Shown: positions 8,495 to 18,182, counted from the first letter of the stretch. The stretch: DNA of 64,000 nt from Hyphomicrobiales bacterium (GCA_017305715.1 JAFKKG010000013.1:186001-250000); one strand, 5' to 3'. A program made the numbers and translations. Notes: a model not told the origin generated them from the sequence alone.

Positions 8495-8833
8495 ATGGCA
8501 AAAAAGATGAAGAAAAAGGCGCCGAAAAAAGCCGCTAAGAAAAAATCGGCAAAGAAGACGTCGATGAGGAAGCGCTGGTCTCAAAAGGTCACCGAAACGA
8601 GCGATGCGATGACGCTAGAGGACGGGGTGTTTACAAAAACCCCGCGCGCGATCGCGGCATCTCTCAAGCGGTCGGCGGAAAGGAGCAACCGGCGAAAGTC
8701 CTCGCCGTTCCGATCCGCTATGTCGATGCTCACCTTCTACGAAAACCGGGCGGGTAAGAACCTCTCGGTGGCTCGTAAGACCAAAATCGACAAAGCGAAG
8801 GCGGAACTTCGGGCGCTGTACCACAAAGACTGA
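8495..8833 (+). CDS. DUF3175 domain protein
   Basis: 112-residue basic protein. Residues 1-25 are a Lys/Ala-rich tail (MAKKMKKKAPKKAAKKKSAK), then RWSQKVTETSDAMTLEDGVF, SLKRSAERSNRRKSSPFRSAMSMLTFYENRAGKNL and a closing helix KAKAELRALYHKD; these match DUF3175, a small family of unknown function. The start is fixed by a strong ribosome site (AAGGAGGG, 6 bp before ATG); the longer frame from 8294 has no such site. The charged tail suggests nucleic-acid contact. The 249 bp upstream contain no evident gene. Confidence 0.8.
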   Translation: MAKKMKKKAPKKAAKKKSAKKTSMRKRWSQKVTETSDAMTLEDGVFTKTPRAIAASLKRSAERSNRRKSSPFRSAMSMLTFYENRAGKNLSVARKTKIDKAKAELRALYHKD

Positions 8834-9024
8834 AAGATTCAGCTTGTGGCGCGGGTGAAGCACATCGAGCGGCTCGCTTGGCCGCGGACCGGGCGGGGCT
8901 ATTTTCTCAAGATAGATCATCACAAGCGGCGCTCCTGCGGATGAAACCCCGACCTTTGAGTGCATAGATCGACCATCATGATTTCGATCCGGTCGATCGT
9001 AAGCTTGTCGCCAACCGCAGCGGA

Positions 9025-9945
9025 TCAACTCCGCTTCATGGAGGCGAGAAGGGCGCCGCCGAGGATCAAGGCTGCGCTGGCGATCAGCACCGGCGTCATG
9101 GCTTCCCCCAACACCAGCGATCCGAGCACGATGCCCACGATTGGCGAGAGCAGCATAAATTGGCCGGCCGTCGTCGCTGGAATGAGGGTCAGGATCTTTG
9201 CCCAGAACCAGAATGCCAAAATCGTAGGCACCAATGCGTTATAGAGGATGATCGCAACATAGCGCCCATCGAACGCGAGCGCGCGCTGCTCGAACGCCGC
9301 GGCGCATAGAACGGCAGTCACGGTTGCCGTCAGAAGTTGCAGAAAGATTTGCTGTCCGAGGGAAGACGTCCACGTGAACCGGCGGTATAGCACCGCTCCG
9401 AGCGCCCAGGCGACGGATCCGAGAAGCGCAGCCCCCGAGCCGGTCAAGGCATCGATACTGCTCCAGTCCATCGACCATGGCGCGCAAAAAAGCGCCAGCC
9501 CTCCGAAGCCGAGCGCCACGCCTATGACGGATTTCAGGTTCACCAGGTCGCGCGACAGCACCAGCCCGAAGAACAACGCCCAGATGGGCATCGAATAGGC
9601 GAGCAGGATGGTTCGGTTCGCGTCGATGTGAGTGAGGGCCCAATTTGTCGAACTCGTCGTCACCGAGATTTGCAGCAGGCCGATGAGAACGGTGCTGCCG
9701 AACTCGCCGCGGACCGGCAGCAACGCGCGCCATCCCTTTTGGTAGCACAACCATGCCGCCAGCAACGCCGCCGCCGTTGCATAGCGAAATGCATTGAAGA
9801 CCCATGGGCCGTTTATCGCGACCGCAATCTTTGTGATGACGTAGTTTGAGCCCCATGCCCCGATGACAAAAACCAGGAGCAGGGACAGCACGATGTTTTG
9901 GCGGACACCCGCATTTCCGGCGATGGTCGGTTTCGGCAACATCAT
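9025..9945 (-). CDS. EamA (DMT superfamily) transporter
   Basis: Inner-membrane transporter of the drug/metabolite superfamily with about ten hydrophobic helices in two EamA repeats (first around LLLVFVIGAWGSNYVITKI, second around GAALLGSVAWALGAVLYRRF), ending with the usual ASAALILGGALLAS helix. About 306 residues from the ATG pair at 9945, normal for the family. A start at 9993 or even 10089 is possible, but the latter overlaps the 3' end of the regulator gene. It sits just downstream of the XRE-cupin gene on the same strand, a pairing often used for efflux of amino acids or metabolites. Substrate unknown. Confidence 0.85.
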   Translation of the reverse strand: MMLPKPTIAGNAGVRQNIVLSLLLVFVIGAWGSNYVITKIAVAINGPWVFNAFRYATAAALLAAWLCYQKGWRALLPVRGEFGSTVLIGLLQISVTTSSTNWALTHIDANRTILLAYSMPIWALFFGLVLSRDLVNLKSVIGVALGFGGLALFCAPWSMDWSSIDALTGSGAALLGSVAWALGAVLYRRFTWTSSLGQQIFLQLLTATVTAVLCAAAFEQRALAFDGRYVAIILYNALVPTILAFWFWAKILTLIPATTAGQFMLLSPIVGIVLGSLVLGEAMTPVLIASAALILGGALLASMKRS

Positions 9946-10061
9946 GACCTTGCTATCGACGGCGATGCCGGCGCCATTCGCCTCGAAGCCCATCGATTTG
10001 AAATTCGCGTACGTGCTGCAGATTTTCGCTCCGACGCAAGCGGCTGAGGCGCGTGCTCCTC

Positions 10062-10655
10062 CTAGTAGACGGCAGGCGCGACGACCCAAAGCAGATCGAC
10101 GGTTTCATGACCCTCGCACCAGAAGCGATGGAGCCTGGTCGCTTCGAACGCAAACGAGTCGCCCGGTCCAATCATATGCACGACGCCGTCGAGCTCGAGC
10201 GCGAGCGTGCCTGACGTCACGATGCCGCATTTCGCGCCGCTTTCGTTGCGGCTTGCCTCGCCCCACGCGCCCCCCGGCCTGATCTCGATTCGCATCATCT
10301 GGATGCCCGTGACTTCGTCTGGCGAGAGAAGCTCTTTCCGCATGCTCCTCGGCCCGAAATCGAGCGTGCGACGGGCGCCCGCGCGCACGACGGCGTCTTC
10401 CTGCGGGGACGCCGGCACGTCGAACAGCCAACCCACCGGCATGTCCAATGCCGAGCAGATCTGGCGAAGTGAGCGAAGCGACGGTGTTGTCAGCCCGCGT
10501 TCGATCTGACTGAGAAGCCCGACGGATATATCGGCACGATCCGCCACCTGCTGCAGCGAGAACCGCTTGATGGTTCGCCTCAGCCTCAGCTTCCGTCCGA
10601 GACCTTCGTCGCGGTCGATTTCCGGGCGCGGCTCGATTTCTGCATGGTCTGACAT
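10062..10655 (-). CDS. XRE-family transcriptional regulator with C-terminal cupin
   Basis: 197 residues. The N-terminal helix-turn-helix (about residues 25-80) reads LRRTIKRFSLQQVADRADIS, VGLLSQIERGLTTPSLRSL and ends DMPVGWLFD; residues 110-190 form a cupin barrel with the glycine-rich SGTLALELDGVVHMIGPGDS turn. This architecture (HTH_3 plus Cupin_2, PuuR-like) usually represses catabolic or transport genes and binds a small effector in the cupin. It is divergent from the hyuA-like operon and upstream of the EamA gene, so it probably controls both. The 124-bp gap to hyuA contains a candidate operator. Confidence 0.88.
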   Translation of the reverse strand: MSDHAEIEPRPEIDRDEGLGRKLRLRRTIKRFSLQQVADRADISVGLLSQIERGLTTPSLRSLRQICSALDMPVGWLFDVPASPQEDAVVRAGARRTLDFGPRSMRKELLSPDEVTGIQMMRIEIRPGGAWGEASRNESGAKCGIVTSGTLALELDGVVHMIGPGDSFAFEATRLHRFWCEGHETVDLLWVVAPAVY

Positions 10656-10733
10656 TCGTCCTCCTATATACGAATCTATCGCATTTCATACCTTGATTGA
10701 AAATCTGGATAAATTTTTTTAGCAGGGTTGCAA

Positions 10734-10755
10734 TGTAACCGTCGGTATGTTTACA
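10734..10755. promoter_or_regulatory. Candidate operator between XRE-cupin and hyuA
   Basis: Imperfect dyad TGTAAC (10734-10739) and GTTTACA (10749-10755) with a 9-base spacer, 25 bp before the hyuA start in an AT-rich gap that also has an A/T run at 10709-10719. Location suits repression of the hyu operon and perhaps of the divergent regulator. The symmetry is imperfect, so this is a suggestion. Confidence 0.35.
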
Positions 10756-10779
10756 AATTGGACATAAACGAGGGTTCCT

Positions 10780-12798
10780 ATGCGGGTTGGTATCGAAGTC
10801 GGGGGTACATTCACCGATCTGGTCGCGGTGGATGGGAGCAGAGTCGAAGTCGTCAAGGTACCGAGCACGCCGGCCAGTCCGGACAAGGGCGCCTTTGCCT
10901 CGCTCGCGGCAGCCGGTCTCGATCCAGCCGTCGTGACGGACCTCGTTCACGGCTCGACGGTCGCAACCAACGCCATCCTGGAGCGCAAGGGTGCCCGGGT
11001 TGCATTCGTGACGACGCGCGGGTTTCGCGACATCCTGTTTTTCCAGCGTCACGATCGCCGCAACATTTACGATCTGCGTTATGCCAAGCCGTTGCCGCCG
11101 GTTCGGCGCAAGGATTGCTTTGAAGTTACCGAACGGCTCGATTCGGCAGGTGCGGTCGTTACGGCGCTCGATGAGGCCGAAGTTGTGTCGGCGCTTGTGC
11201 CCGCGCTCAAGGCTGGCGGTTATGAAGCCGTCGCAATCTGTCTGCTCTCCGCCTATACCTCGCCGGTCCACGAGGCGCGGCTGAGGCAACTCATTTCGGC
11301 CGGGTTGCCGGGGCTTCGGGTCGCCTGCTCGCACGACATCGCGCGTGAATTCCGCGAATTCGAACGTGCTTCAACGACCGTTCTGTCGGCTTATGTGCAA
11401 CCCGTGATCGACGGCTATCTTGATCGGTTCGAGGCAACGTTGGCGGCTGCCGGTTTCAAGGGTGCCTTCAGCGTCATGCAGTCGAACGGTGGGCGCATGC
11501 CGGCCGCGGCCATGCGAAAGAACTCGATTGCGGCGCTGTTCAGCGGTCCGGCCGCGGGCGTCGTGGGCGCGATCCGGCAGGCTGAACGTTCCGGGCGCAA
11601 GAACCTGATCACTTTCGATATGGGGGGGACTTCGACCGACGTCTGCCTCGTCGTGGACGGTGTTCCCTCCGTTTCACCCGAAACGGAGGTTGATGGCCTG
11701 CCGATCAGGACCCCCGTGCTCGACATTGTGAGCGTTGGCGCGGGTGGCGGTTCGCTGGTGTGGATCGATGACGGCGGCATGCTGCGGGTTGGTCCGCGGA
11801 GCGCGGGTGCGATGCCGGGGCCGGCCTGCTATGGCCGCGGCGGCACGGAGCCGACAGTGACCGACGCGCATCTCGTGCGTGGCACGATCCGGCCCGAGGC
11901 GTTTCTTGGCGGAACCATGCATCTCGACCCGGACAAGGCGCACAAGGCATTTGAGCCGATCGCAAGGCAGCTCGGGCTTTCGGTTCGCGATGCCGCTGCC
12001 GCTGCGATCCGGCTGGCCGTCGCCAACATCGTTCGCGCGATTCAGTTGGTCTCGACCGAGCGCGGCCATGATCCGCGCGGTTATGCTCTGTTGCCCTTCG
12101 GCGGCGCCGGCCCGCTGCTCGCAGCCGAGATTGCCGAGGAGCTCGGCATCACGGAGATTCTGGTTCCTCCGAATCCTGGCGTTATTTCCGCGCTCGGTCT
12201 GCTTTCGGCAGATTACGTGAAAGTGTCGGGCGTGACCCGTCGCACTGGTCTTGGCGACGCCGCTCCCCACATGCTGGCGGATGAATTTGGCCGCTTCCGA
12301 AAGGATGCCGAGGCCGAGTTTCGTCAACTCGGGCTGAACGGCGAGTTGGATTTCGACCTCACCGCCGACATGCGTTTCGTTGGCCAGGCCTTCGAAATCC
12401 CCGTACCGGTGGATACCGCGGCGCTGTCGCGGCTTGGCGCATCCGATCTTGCCGCCGATTTCGACGCCGCGCACCGGCGCATCTATTTTCATGGCGGCGA
12501 GCCCGGCCGCAAGGTCGAGATCGTCAGTCTTCGTTTCGGTGTGCGCCGTCGGCTCGAGACGTTGCCCGAGTTTCGCGAGCGTCCCGCCCAACTAGCCGGC
12601 CCGGGCAGCATCGAGGTGTGGACCCCGGCCGGAGCTATCAAGGCGAAGCTGGTCGACGCCGCCTCGATCGCCGCCGGTCAATCCGTTGATGGCGGTGCCC
12701 TCGTCGAAGGTTACAGTTCGACCCTGTGGCTTCCTCCGGCCTGGCGTGCTGCCCGCGACAAGGCCGGCAACCTGATCGTGAGCCGGATTTCCGCATGA
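10780..12798 (+). CDS. Hydantoinase/oxoprolinase family protein, subunit A
   Basis: 672-residue member of the HyuA/5-oxoprolinase family, which uses ATP to open cyclic amides such as N-methylhydantoin or 5-oxoproline together with the B subunit. It begins MRVGIEVGGTFTDLVAVDGS, the phosphate-binding loop of the Hydant_A_N domain, and has DMGGTSTDVCLV near residue 280 and PFGGAGPLLAAEIAEELGI near 445, all diagnostic. The start is preceded by a weak purine-rich site and the stop overlaps the B-subunit start (ATGA). First gene of an operon controlled in all likelihood by the divergent XRE-cupin protein. Acetone carboxylase-like relatives exist, but the neighbouring B subunit fits hydantoinase better. 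Confidence 0.9.
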   Translation: MRVGIEVGGTFTDLVAVDGSRVEVVKVPSTPASPDKGAFASLAAAGLDPAVVTDLVHGSTVATNAILERKGARVAFVTTRGFRDILFFQRHDRRNIYDLRYAKPLPPVRRKDCFEVTERLDSAGAVVTALDEAEVVSALVPALKAGGYEAVAICLLSAYTSPVHEARLRQLISAGLPGLRVACSHDIAREFREFERASTTVLSAYVQPVIDGYLDRFEATLAAAGFKGAFSVMQSNGGRMPAAAMRKNSIAALFSGPAAGVVGAIRQAERSGRKNLITFDMGGTSTDVCLVVDGVPSVSPETEVDGLPIRTPVLDIVSVGAGGGSLVWIDDGGMLRVGPRSAGAMPGPACYGRGGTEPTVTDAHLVRGTIRPEAFLGGTMHLDPDKAHKAFEPIARQLGLSVRDAAAAAIRLAVANIVRAIQLVSTERGHDPRGYALLPFGGAGPLLAAEIAEELGITEILVPPNPGVISALGLLSADYVKVSGVTRRTGLGDAAPHMLADEFGRFRKDAEAEFRQLGLNGELDFDLTADMRFVGQAFEIPVPVDTAALSRLGASDLAADFDAAHRRIYFHGGEPGRKVEIVSLRFGVRRRLETLPEFRERPAQLAGPGSIEVWTPAGAIKAKLVDAASIAAGQSVDGGALVEGYSSTLWLPPAWRAARDKAGNLIVSRISA

Positions 12799-14480
12799 GT
12801 GTCCCCGTCGAAACCCTTGATCCCGTCGACTACGCGGTCATCAGCCAATCGCTCATCGCCGCAGCCCGCGAGATGGGCGCGAAGCTGATCCGCTCGGCCT
12901 ATTCGACCGTGCTGCGCGAGGCCCGCGATGGTTCCGCGGCGCTGCTCGATGACGGTGGCAACACCATCGCCCAGGCCGAATTGATTCCGATGCAGCTCGG
13001 CACGATCGGGCAGGTCTTCCAGCCCGCGCTTGCGCTGTATCCGAAGGAAACACTTTCCGAGGGTGATTTCTTCGTGATGAACGACCCGTATTCGGGCGGT
13101 CAACACCTGCAAGACGTGTTCTTCTTTCATCCGATCTTCTTCGAGGGCAAGGTTCTCGGTTTCTCGGCTTCGGTCGCGCACCATCTCGACATATCGGGCG
13201 GTGATCCCGGTCTCAACACGGCTGCCACCGACGTTTACTCCGAAGGGTTCATCATCCCTCCGGTGAAGCTCAACATGGCGCGCGATTGGCACGGCGGGGC
13301 GTTCCAGCGCATCCTGCGCGCCAACGTTCGGGTTCCGCACCAGACCATGGGCGATTTCGACGCTCAGGTCGCTGCGAACGCCATTGGTGCGGCGCGTATC
13401 GTCGAACTCGCCGAGCGCTACGGCGTGAACAAGTTGAAGGCTGTCATGGCCGCGCTGCTCGACTACTCCGAGACCCGGATGCGGGCCGCGATCGGCGAGG
13501 TACCGGATGGAGTCTATTACGGCGAGGACGCCATCGACGATGATGGCATCACCGATGCGCCGCTGCCGGTGAAGGCCAAGGTCACCGTGAAGGGCGACAG
13601 CATCGAGATCGATTTTGCCGGCACCGCGCCCCAGGTTCGTCGCAACCTGAACGCGCCGTTCGCCGCCACGATCTCCGCTGCGCTGTCCTGCGTGAAGGGC
13701 GTTCTGACCAGTCCGGACATCCCGTTCAATGCCGGGGCCGCGCGGCCGATCACGGTGAAGGCCCCGAAGGGCAGCCTGCTCAACCCGCATCATCCGGCGC
13801 CGGTCCGCGCGCGAATGGAAGCAAGCTTCCGGGCCTGGAACGCGGTCATGAAGGCGTTGTCCGTGGCCGTGCCCGACAAGGTCATCGCCTGCGGCTACGA
13901 CACCACCACGGTGGGCGTGCTTTCGCAGCTCGGCGACAATGGCTGGTCGGTGTATCTTGAGATTTTCGGCGGCGGTTACGGTGCCGCGATCGATTCCGAT
14001 GGATGCGACGCGGTCGACTCACCGCTGTCGAATTGTTCGAACACGCCGATCGAAGCGCTCGACCAGGACTTTCCGTTCTTCCGCGTCATCGAATACGCCA
14101 TGACGCAGGATAGCTGTGGCGTCGGCCAGAGCCGCGGAGGGCTCGGCTTCCTGCGCCGTTACGAAATCCTGAAGGAGGGCGTCCGCTTTTCGCTCTACAG
14201 CGACCGCTTCAAGCGCGCTCCGGAGGGACTCTTTGGCGGCGGCGCGGGAACAACGGGCTATTGTGAAATCAAACGCCGCGGCGAGATCATTCCGCTCAAA
14301 TCGAAAGATGCGGTCGACCTGTTGCCCGGCGACATTGTCACCCTCGCCGTCGGCGGTGGTGGCGGCTTCGGTGATCCTTCGAAGCGTTCCGCCGAACGTT
14401 TGCGCGAAGATCAGGCCGACGGGATTATCTCGGCTGACCGCGCCGCCAGTTGGGCATCCTCTAAAATAGCGGCGGAGTGA
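12795..14480 (+). CDS. Hydantoinase/oxoprolinase family protein, subunit B
   Basis: 561 residues, normal for HyuB. It starts LDPVDYAVISQSLIAAAREM, has the family patterns DPYSGGQHLQDVFFF (near residue 98) and the Gly-rich end GDIVTLAVGGGGGFGDPSKR. Partner of the upstream A subunit for ATP-dependent cyclic amide hydrolysis in the cytoplasm. The start was set at the ATG overlapping the hyuA stop rather than the further upstream ATG at 12726, whose extra residues are out of family. Its stop overlaps the next start. Confidence 0.9.
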   Translation: MSVPVETLDPVDYAVISQSLIAAAREMGAKLIRSAYSTVLREARDGSAALLDDGGNTIAQAELIPMQLGTIGQVFQPALALYPKETLSEGDFFVMNDPYSGGQHLQDVFFFHPIFFEGKVLGFSASVAHHLDISGGDPGLNTAATDVYSEGFIIPPVKLNMARDWHGGAFQRILRANVRVPHQTMGDFDAQVAANAIGAARIVELAERYGVNKLKAVMAALLDYSETRMRAAIGEVPDGVYYGEDAIDDDGITDAPLPVKAKVTVKGDSIEIDFAGTAPQVRRNLNAPFAATISAALSCVKGVLTSPDIPFNAGAARPITVKAPKGSLLNPHHPAPVRARMEASFRAWNAVMKALSVAVPDKVIACGYDTTTVGVLSQLGDNGWSVYLEIFGGGYGAAIDSDGCDAVDSPLSNCSNTPIEALDQDFPFFRVIEYAMTQDSCGVGQSRGGLGFLRRYEILKEGVRFSLYSDRFKRAPEGLFGGGAGTTGYCEIKRRGEIIPLKSKDAVDLLPGDIVTLAVGGGGGFGDPSKRSAERLREDQADGIISADRAASWASSKIAAE

Positions 14481-15781
14481 CGGTCCCGATGGGCTCTTCC
14501 GCTGCAAGCCATGATCACTCGCTCTGGTCGGCGACAGCGCGCGAAGCAGCTCTCGTGACCGAGCCGTTCAGCGGTGAGAGCCGTGTCGACCTTGCTGTGA
14601 TCGGCGGCGGGATCACCGGCTGTTCGACGGCCCTGAATGCGGCAGAAGCCGGCGCATCCGTCATTCTCCTGGAGGCGAAGACGATCGGCTGGGGTGCCTC
14701 GGGGCGCAATGGCGGGCAAGTCATTCCCGGTCTGAAATACGATCCATCCGAGATGTCGGCAAAATATGGCGCAGCCGCCGGCCGAAAGCTCACCGAAGCG
14801 GTCGGCAACGCCGCGGATGTCGTGTTCGATCGAATCGCAAAACATCGCATCGATTGCGATCCGAAGCGGAGCGGATGGGTTCAGGCCGCCCATGCCGCGC
14901 CCGCGCTGGCGCGTGTTCAGCAGCGGGCGCAAGACTGGATGAACGTAGGAGCTCCGGTCGAATTGCTCGACGGGTCCGATATTGAGAGGCTGATCGGTAC
15001 GCGCGCCTATCTGGGCGGCTGGATCGACAAGCGCGCCGGCACCCTGCAGCCGCTTTCCTTCGTCCGCGGTCTCGCGCGGGCCGCCCGCGAGGCAGGGGTC
15101 GCGGTTCACGAAAACTCTGCCGTCGAATCGCTGGAACAGGACGGCGAAGGTTGGCGGCTCCAAACGGCGAGGGGGACCGTCAGGGCTCGCTCCGTCGTCC
15201 TCGGAACGGATGCTTATTCGACTCCGCTGGTCGCGGACCTTCCGAACGCGATGTTGCTGGTCCAGAGCGCGCAGCTTGCGACCGAGCCGCTTTCGCCGAA
15301 CCTTCAGGCGCACATTTTACCGGATGGCCGCTGTTGTTCGGAAACCCGGCGGCTTGCATTCTATTTCCGGCTCTCTCCCGACGGTCGGCTGATGTTCGGC
15401 GGGCGTGGCGCCGTCGGTGATGCCGAGAACCCGGTTTTCACCGAGGCACTCATTGCCGCCATGCGCCGGATCTTTCCGGAAGCCGCCGACGCGCCGGTCG
15501 CCTTTCGATGGTCGGGCCAGATCGGGCTTACCCTCGACGGCCTGCCGCACATCCACGAGGCTGCTCCTAATTTGCACATAGGCATGGGCTATAACGGCCG
15601 CGGTGTCGCGATGGCGACGGTGATGGGAGGCTGGCTCGCTGCGAAGGCGTTGCGAGGCGAGGCTTCGCCGCTTCCGGCCACGCCTCTCGCGCCGATCCGT
15701 TGGCACCGGCTACGGCGTCCCGCCCTGGCGCTTGGCGTCGGCTGGGCCTGGGCCCGCGATCGCATGGGGTTTGCAGGATGA
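14477..15781 (+). CDS. FAD-dependent amine/amino acid oxidoreductase (DAO family)
   Basis: 434-residue flavoprotein with N-terminal Rossmann motif DLAVIGGGITGCSTALNAAE and the GWGASGRNGGQV segment typical of gamma-glutamylputrescine oxidase/PuuB and related DAO enzymes that oxidise secondary amines or N-methyl groups. The C-terminal GYNGRGVAMATVMGGWLA is the closing FAD contact. Start GTG overlaps the hyuB stop; an ATG four codons later is equally possible. Its place after hydantoinase genes suggests it oxidises the ring-opened N-substituted amino acid, for example an N-carbamoyl or N-methyl derivative; that is inference. Confidence 0.87.
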   Translation: MTVPMGSSAASHDHSLWSATAREAALVTEPFSGESRVDLAVIGGGITGCSTALNAAEAGASVILLEAKTIGWGASGRNGGQVIPGLKYDPSEMSAKYGAAAGRKLTEAVGNAADVVFDRIAKHRIDCDPKRSGWVQAAHAAPALARVQQRAQDWMNVGAPVELLDGSDIERLIGTRAYLGGWIDKRAGTLQPLSFVRGLARAAREAGVAVHENSAVESLEQDGEGWRLQTARGTVRARSVVLGTDAYSTPLVADLPNAMLLVQSAQLATEPLSPNLQAHILPDGRCCSETRRLAFYFRLSPDGRLMFGGRGAVGDAENPVFTEALIAAMRRIFPEAADAPVAFRWSGQIGLTLDGLPHIHEAAPNLHIGMGYNGRGVAMATVMGGWLAAKALRGEASPLPATPLAPIRWHRLRRPALALGVGWAWARDRMGFAG

Positions 15782-16944
15782 CCCAATCGCCCACGCATTT
15801 GTTCAGCCCGCTGACGCTTCGCGGCGTGACGCTTCCGAACCGGATCGTCATCTCGCCGATGCAACAATACAGCGCAGCACCGGACGGTTTGCCGAACGCA
15901 TTTCACCGCCAGCATTATGGCCGTCTGTCGCTCGGCGGGCCGGGGCTTCTTTTCACGGAGGCGCTTGCCGTGACGGCCGCGGGCCGGGTCACGCATTCCG
16001 ATCTCGGCATCTGGTCGAACGACCATCTGCCAGCGCTCGCCGCGCTGGTCGCCGACATCGAGCGCTTCGGTGCGATCCCGGCGACGCAACTCATTCACGC
16101 GGGTCGCAAGGGCAGCGTCTCGCGCCCCTGGGAAGGCTATTCGCCGCTCGACGCCGCGACGGCTGCGAAAGGCAGTGCTCCCTGGACGACATTCTCGTCA
16201 AGTGCCATTCCGGCCAACCGCGGCTGGCATGTGCCGGAGGCGCTCGAAGCCGATGGGATCAAGCGCCTGCTCGACGACTATGCGGCGGCGGCGGCGCGCG
16301 CCGCGCAAGCCGGCTTCCGCGTCCTTAATATCCATGCCGCCCATGGTTACCTGATTCACAGCTTCCTCTCCCCGCTGGCCAATCACCGTAACGATGATTG
16401 GGGCGGGGATTTCGCCGGACGTACGCGCCTGCTCCTGCAGGTGGTAAGTGCGGTCCGCTCGACCTGGCCATCCGACCGGCCGCTGATGGTGCGCCTCTCC
16501 TGCGTCGATGATGAACCGGGAGGCTGGACGCTTAACGATTCCGTAGCCCTGGCTTCGCTGCTGAAAGCAGCAGGGGTCGATGTCGTGGATTGTTCTTCGG
16601 GTGGGCTCGCCGAACGCACGACGACCAAGATGGTCCGCCGGCCCGAAGGCTACCAGGTCCCATATGCCGAGCGGATTCGGACGCAGGCGGGTATGCCGAC
16701 GATGGCGGTCGGCCTCATCACGACACCAGCCTTCGCTGATGCCGTGGTACGCGAAGGCCGCGCCGATCTGGTGGCGATCGGTCGCGAGGCGCTGCACAAC
16801 CCCCATTGGCCATTGCATGCCGCCCGCGCTCTTGGCCGGGATGAACGTTTTGATCGCTGGCCTCCATCATGGGGTTGGTGGCTTGAGAAACGGGCGAGGG
16901 CCGCTGCCCTGGCCGAGACTTCAACCGACGCGACTGGAGGATAA
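15778..16944 (+). CDS. NADH:flavin oxidoreductase, Old Yellow Enzyme family (YqjM-like)
   Basis: 388-residue FMN TIM-barrel protein. LFSPLTLRGVTLPNRIVISP opens the barrel, the substrate histidine pair is in NIHAAHGYLIHSFLSPLANH, and FMN phosphate contacts are in the MAVGLITTPAFAD and LVAIGREALHNPHW segments, as in YqjM-type enzymes. The redox-tuning cysteine that follows PM in YqjM (PMCMYS) is glutamine here (PMQQYS), so flavin reactivity may differ. Start ATG overlaps the previous stop (ATGA). Enzymes of this family reduce activated alkenes; some take part in betaine or N-methyl compound catabolism. Confidence 0.88.
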   Translation: MTQSPTHLFSPLTLRGVTLPNRIVISPMQQYSAAPDGLPNAFHRQHYGRLSLGGPGLLFTEALAVTAAGRVTHSDLGIWSNDHLPALAALVADIERFGAIPATQLIHAGRKGSVSRPWEGYSPLDAATAAKGSAPWTTFSSSAIPANRGWHVPEALEADGIKRLLDDYAAAAARAAQAGFRVLNIHAAHGYLIHSFLSPLANHRNDDWGGDFAGRTRLLLQVVSAVRSTWPSDRPLMVRLSCVDDEPGGWTLNDSVALASLLKAAGVDVVDCSSGGLAERTTTKMVRRPEGYQVPYAERIRTQAGMPTMAVGLITTPAFADAVVREGRADLVAIGREALHNPHWPLHAARALGRDERFDRWPPSWGWWLEKRARAAALAETSTDATGG

Positions 16945-16948
16945 ATCT

Positions 16949-18163
16949 ATGATGGATCGCAGACGTGTTCTAACCGGAATGGCGGCGGCTCCCCTGGCTC
17001 TCGCGGCGCCCGGTATTATCAGGCGCGCCAACGCGGAGAGCGTTCTCGACGTGGCGGCTGTCTACTCCTTGTCCGGGACTTTCGCGAATGTCGGGTCCGG
17101 CCTGAATGACGGGAGCAAGTGGGCCTTCGAGCAATACGGCAGCGCTGCCGGACACAAGCTGAACTACGTTCTGCTCGACGATCGCGGCGATGCCGGCGAG
17201 GCGGTTCGCAAGGTTCAGGAAGCGATGACCCAACGCGGCATCAAGCACGTGATCGGTTGCACAAATTCGGCGATCGCCCTGGCGGTCCAGAAAGAAGTGT
17301 ACGCCCGCAAGGGGATCTACGTGAATCAGGCGGGTGCCGACGAAGTGACGGGCAAGGACTGTAACAAATCGGGCTTCCGCTGGCCCGTCGCCTGCTACAG
17401 CGCCGTCAATGCCACCGTCCGACCGCTGATCGATAAATTCCCGAAGGCCAAGCGCTGGTACACCATCACCGGCCAGTACGTGTTCGGAGACAGCCTGCTG
17501 TCGAACTGCAAGGATGTGTTCAAGGAAAAGGGTATCGAGCACGTCGGCAATAGTTACCACTCGCTCTCCGACCGTGAATATTCCGGCTACATCGCAACCG
17601 CTCTGTCGCAAAATCCCGATGTCCTTGCGATCTGCAACTTCGGCAACCAGACGGTCGACGTGGTGCGGCAGGCGATCAGCTACGGCATGAAACGCAACAC
17701 CAAGATTCTTGCGGTCTGGTCCACCGGGCTGGATCAATTCCAGGCTCTGGGCCCGGAGAATTGCGAGGACGTCTATTTCGGGGCGAACTTCTGGCACGGC
17801 GTCGACTCGCCGGGCGGCCGGCGTGTGGCCGAAATCGTCAAGCAGAAGACGGGTGACGTCCCGAACTACCTGCAGGCGTGCGGATATGCGGTCTCGCAAA
17901 TCCTGATTGAAGGCCTCAACAAGGCGAATTCAACGGATGTCCCCACAATCGTCAAAGCGCTCGAGGGCATCAGCTACGAGGGGCCAACCGGCACCGAGAG
18001 TATTCGCCCGGAGGACCATCAGGTCGTGAAGGACTATTATCTGATGCTCGGAAAAGCGAAGAGCGCGATGAAGGACAAGAACGATCTTTGCAGCGTCGTC
18101 GCCGCGACCAAAGCGCTTCCGCCGCCGGAGAAGACCGGCTGCCAGATGGCGGCCTCACTTTGA
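16949..18163 (+). CDS. HAAT-type ABC transporter substrate-binding protein
   Basis: 404-residue periplasmic receptor of the Leu/Ile/Val-binding (Peripla_BP_6) type. It opens with a Tat-like signal DRRRVLTGMAAAPLALAAPG and a cleavage site near RANA-ES. Mature protein starts with the two-lobed domain (DVAAVYSLSGTFANVGSGLN). Six bp upstream of the ATG is GGAGG. Followed at 19 bp by the two permeases and two ATPases of the same importer, so it defines the substrate of that system. The upstream hydantoinase, DAO and OYE genes suggest an N-containing small molecule. Confidence 0.92.
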   Translation: MMDRRRVLTGMAAAPLALAAPGIIRRANAESVLDVAAVYSLSGTFANVGSGLNDGSKWAFEQYGSAAGHKLNYVLLDDRGDAGEAVRKVQEAMTQRGIKHVIGCTNSAIALAVQKEVYARKGIYVNQAGADEVTGKDCNKSGFRWPVACYSAVNATVRPLIDKFPKAKRWYTITGQYVFGDSLLSNCKDVFKEKGIEHVGNSYHSLSDREYSGYIATALSQNPDVLAICNFGNQTVDVVRQAISYGMKRNTKILAVWSTGLDQFQALGPENCEDVYFGANFWHGVDSPGGRRVAEIVKQKTGDVPNYLQACGYAVSQILIEGLNKANSTDVPTIVKALEGISYEGPTGTESIRPEDHQVVKDYYLMLGKAKSAMKDKNDLCSVVAATKALPPPEKTGCQMAASL

Positions 18164-18182
18164 GCCGGAAATAGTTCAACCG

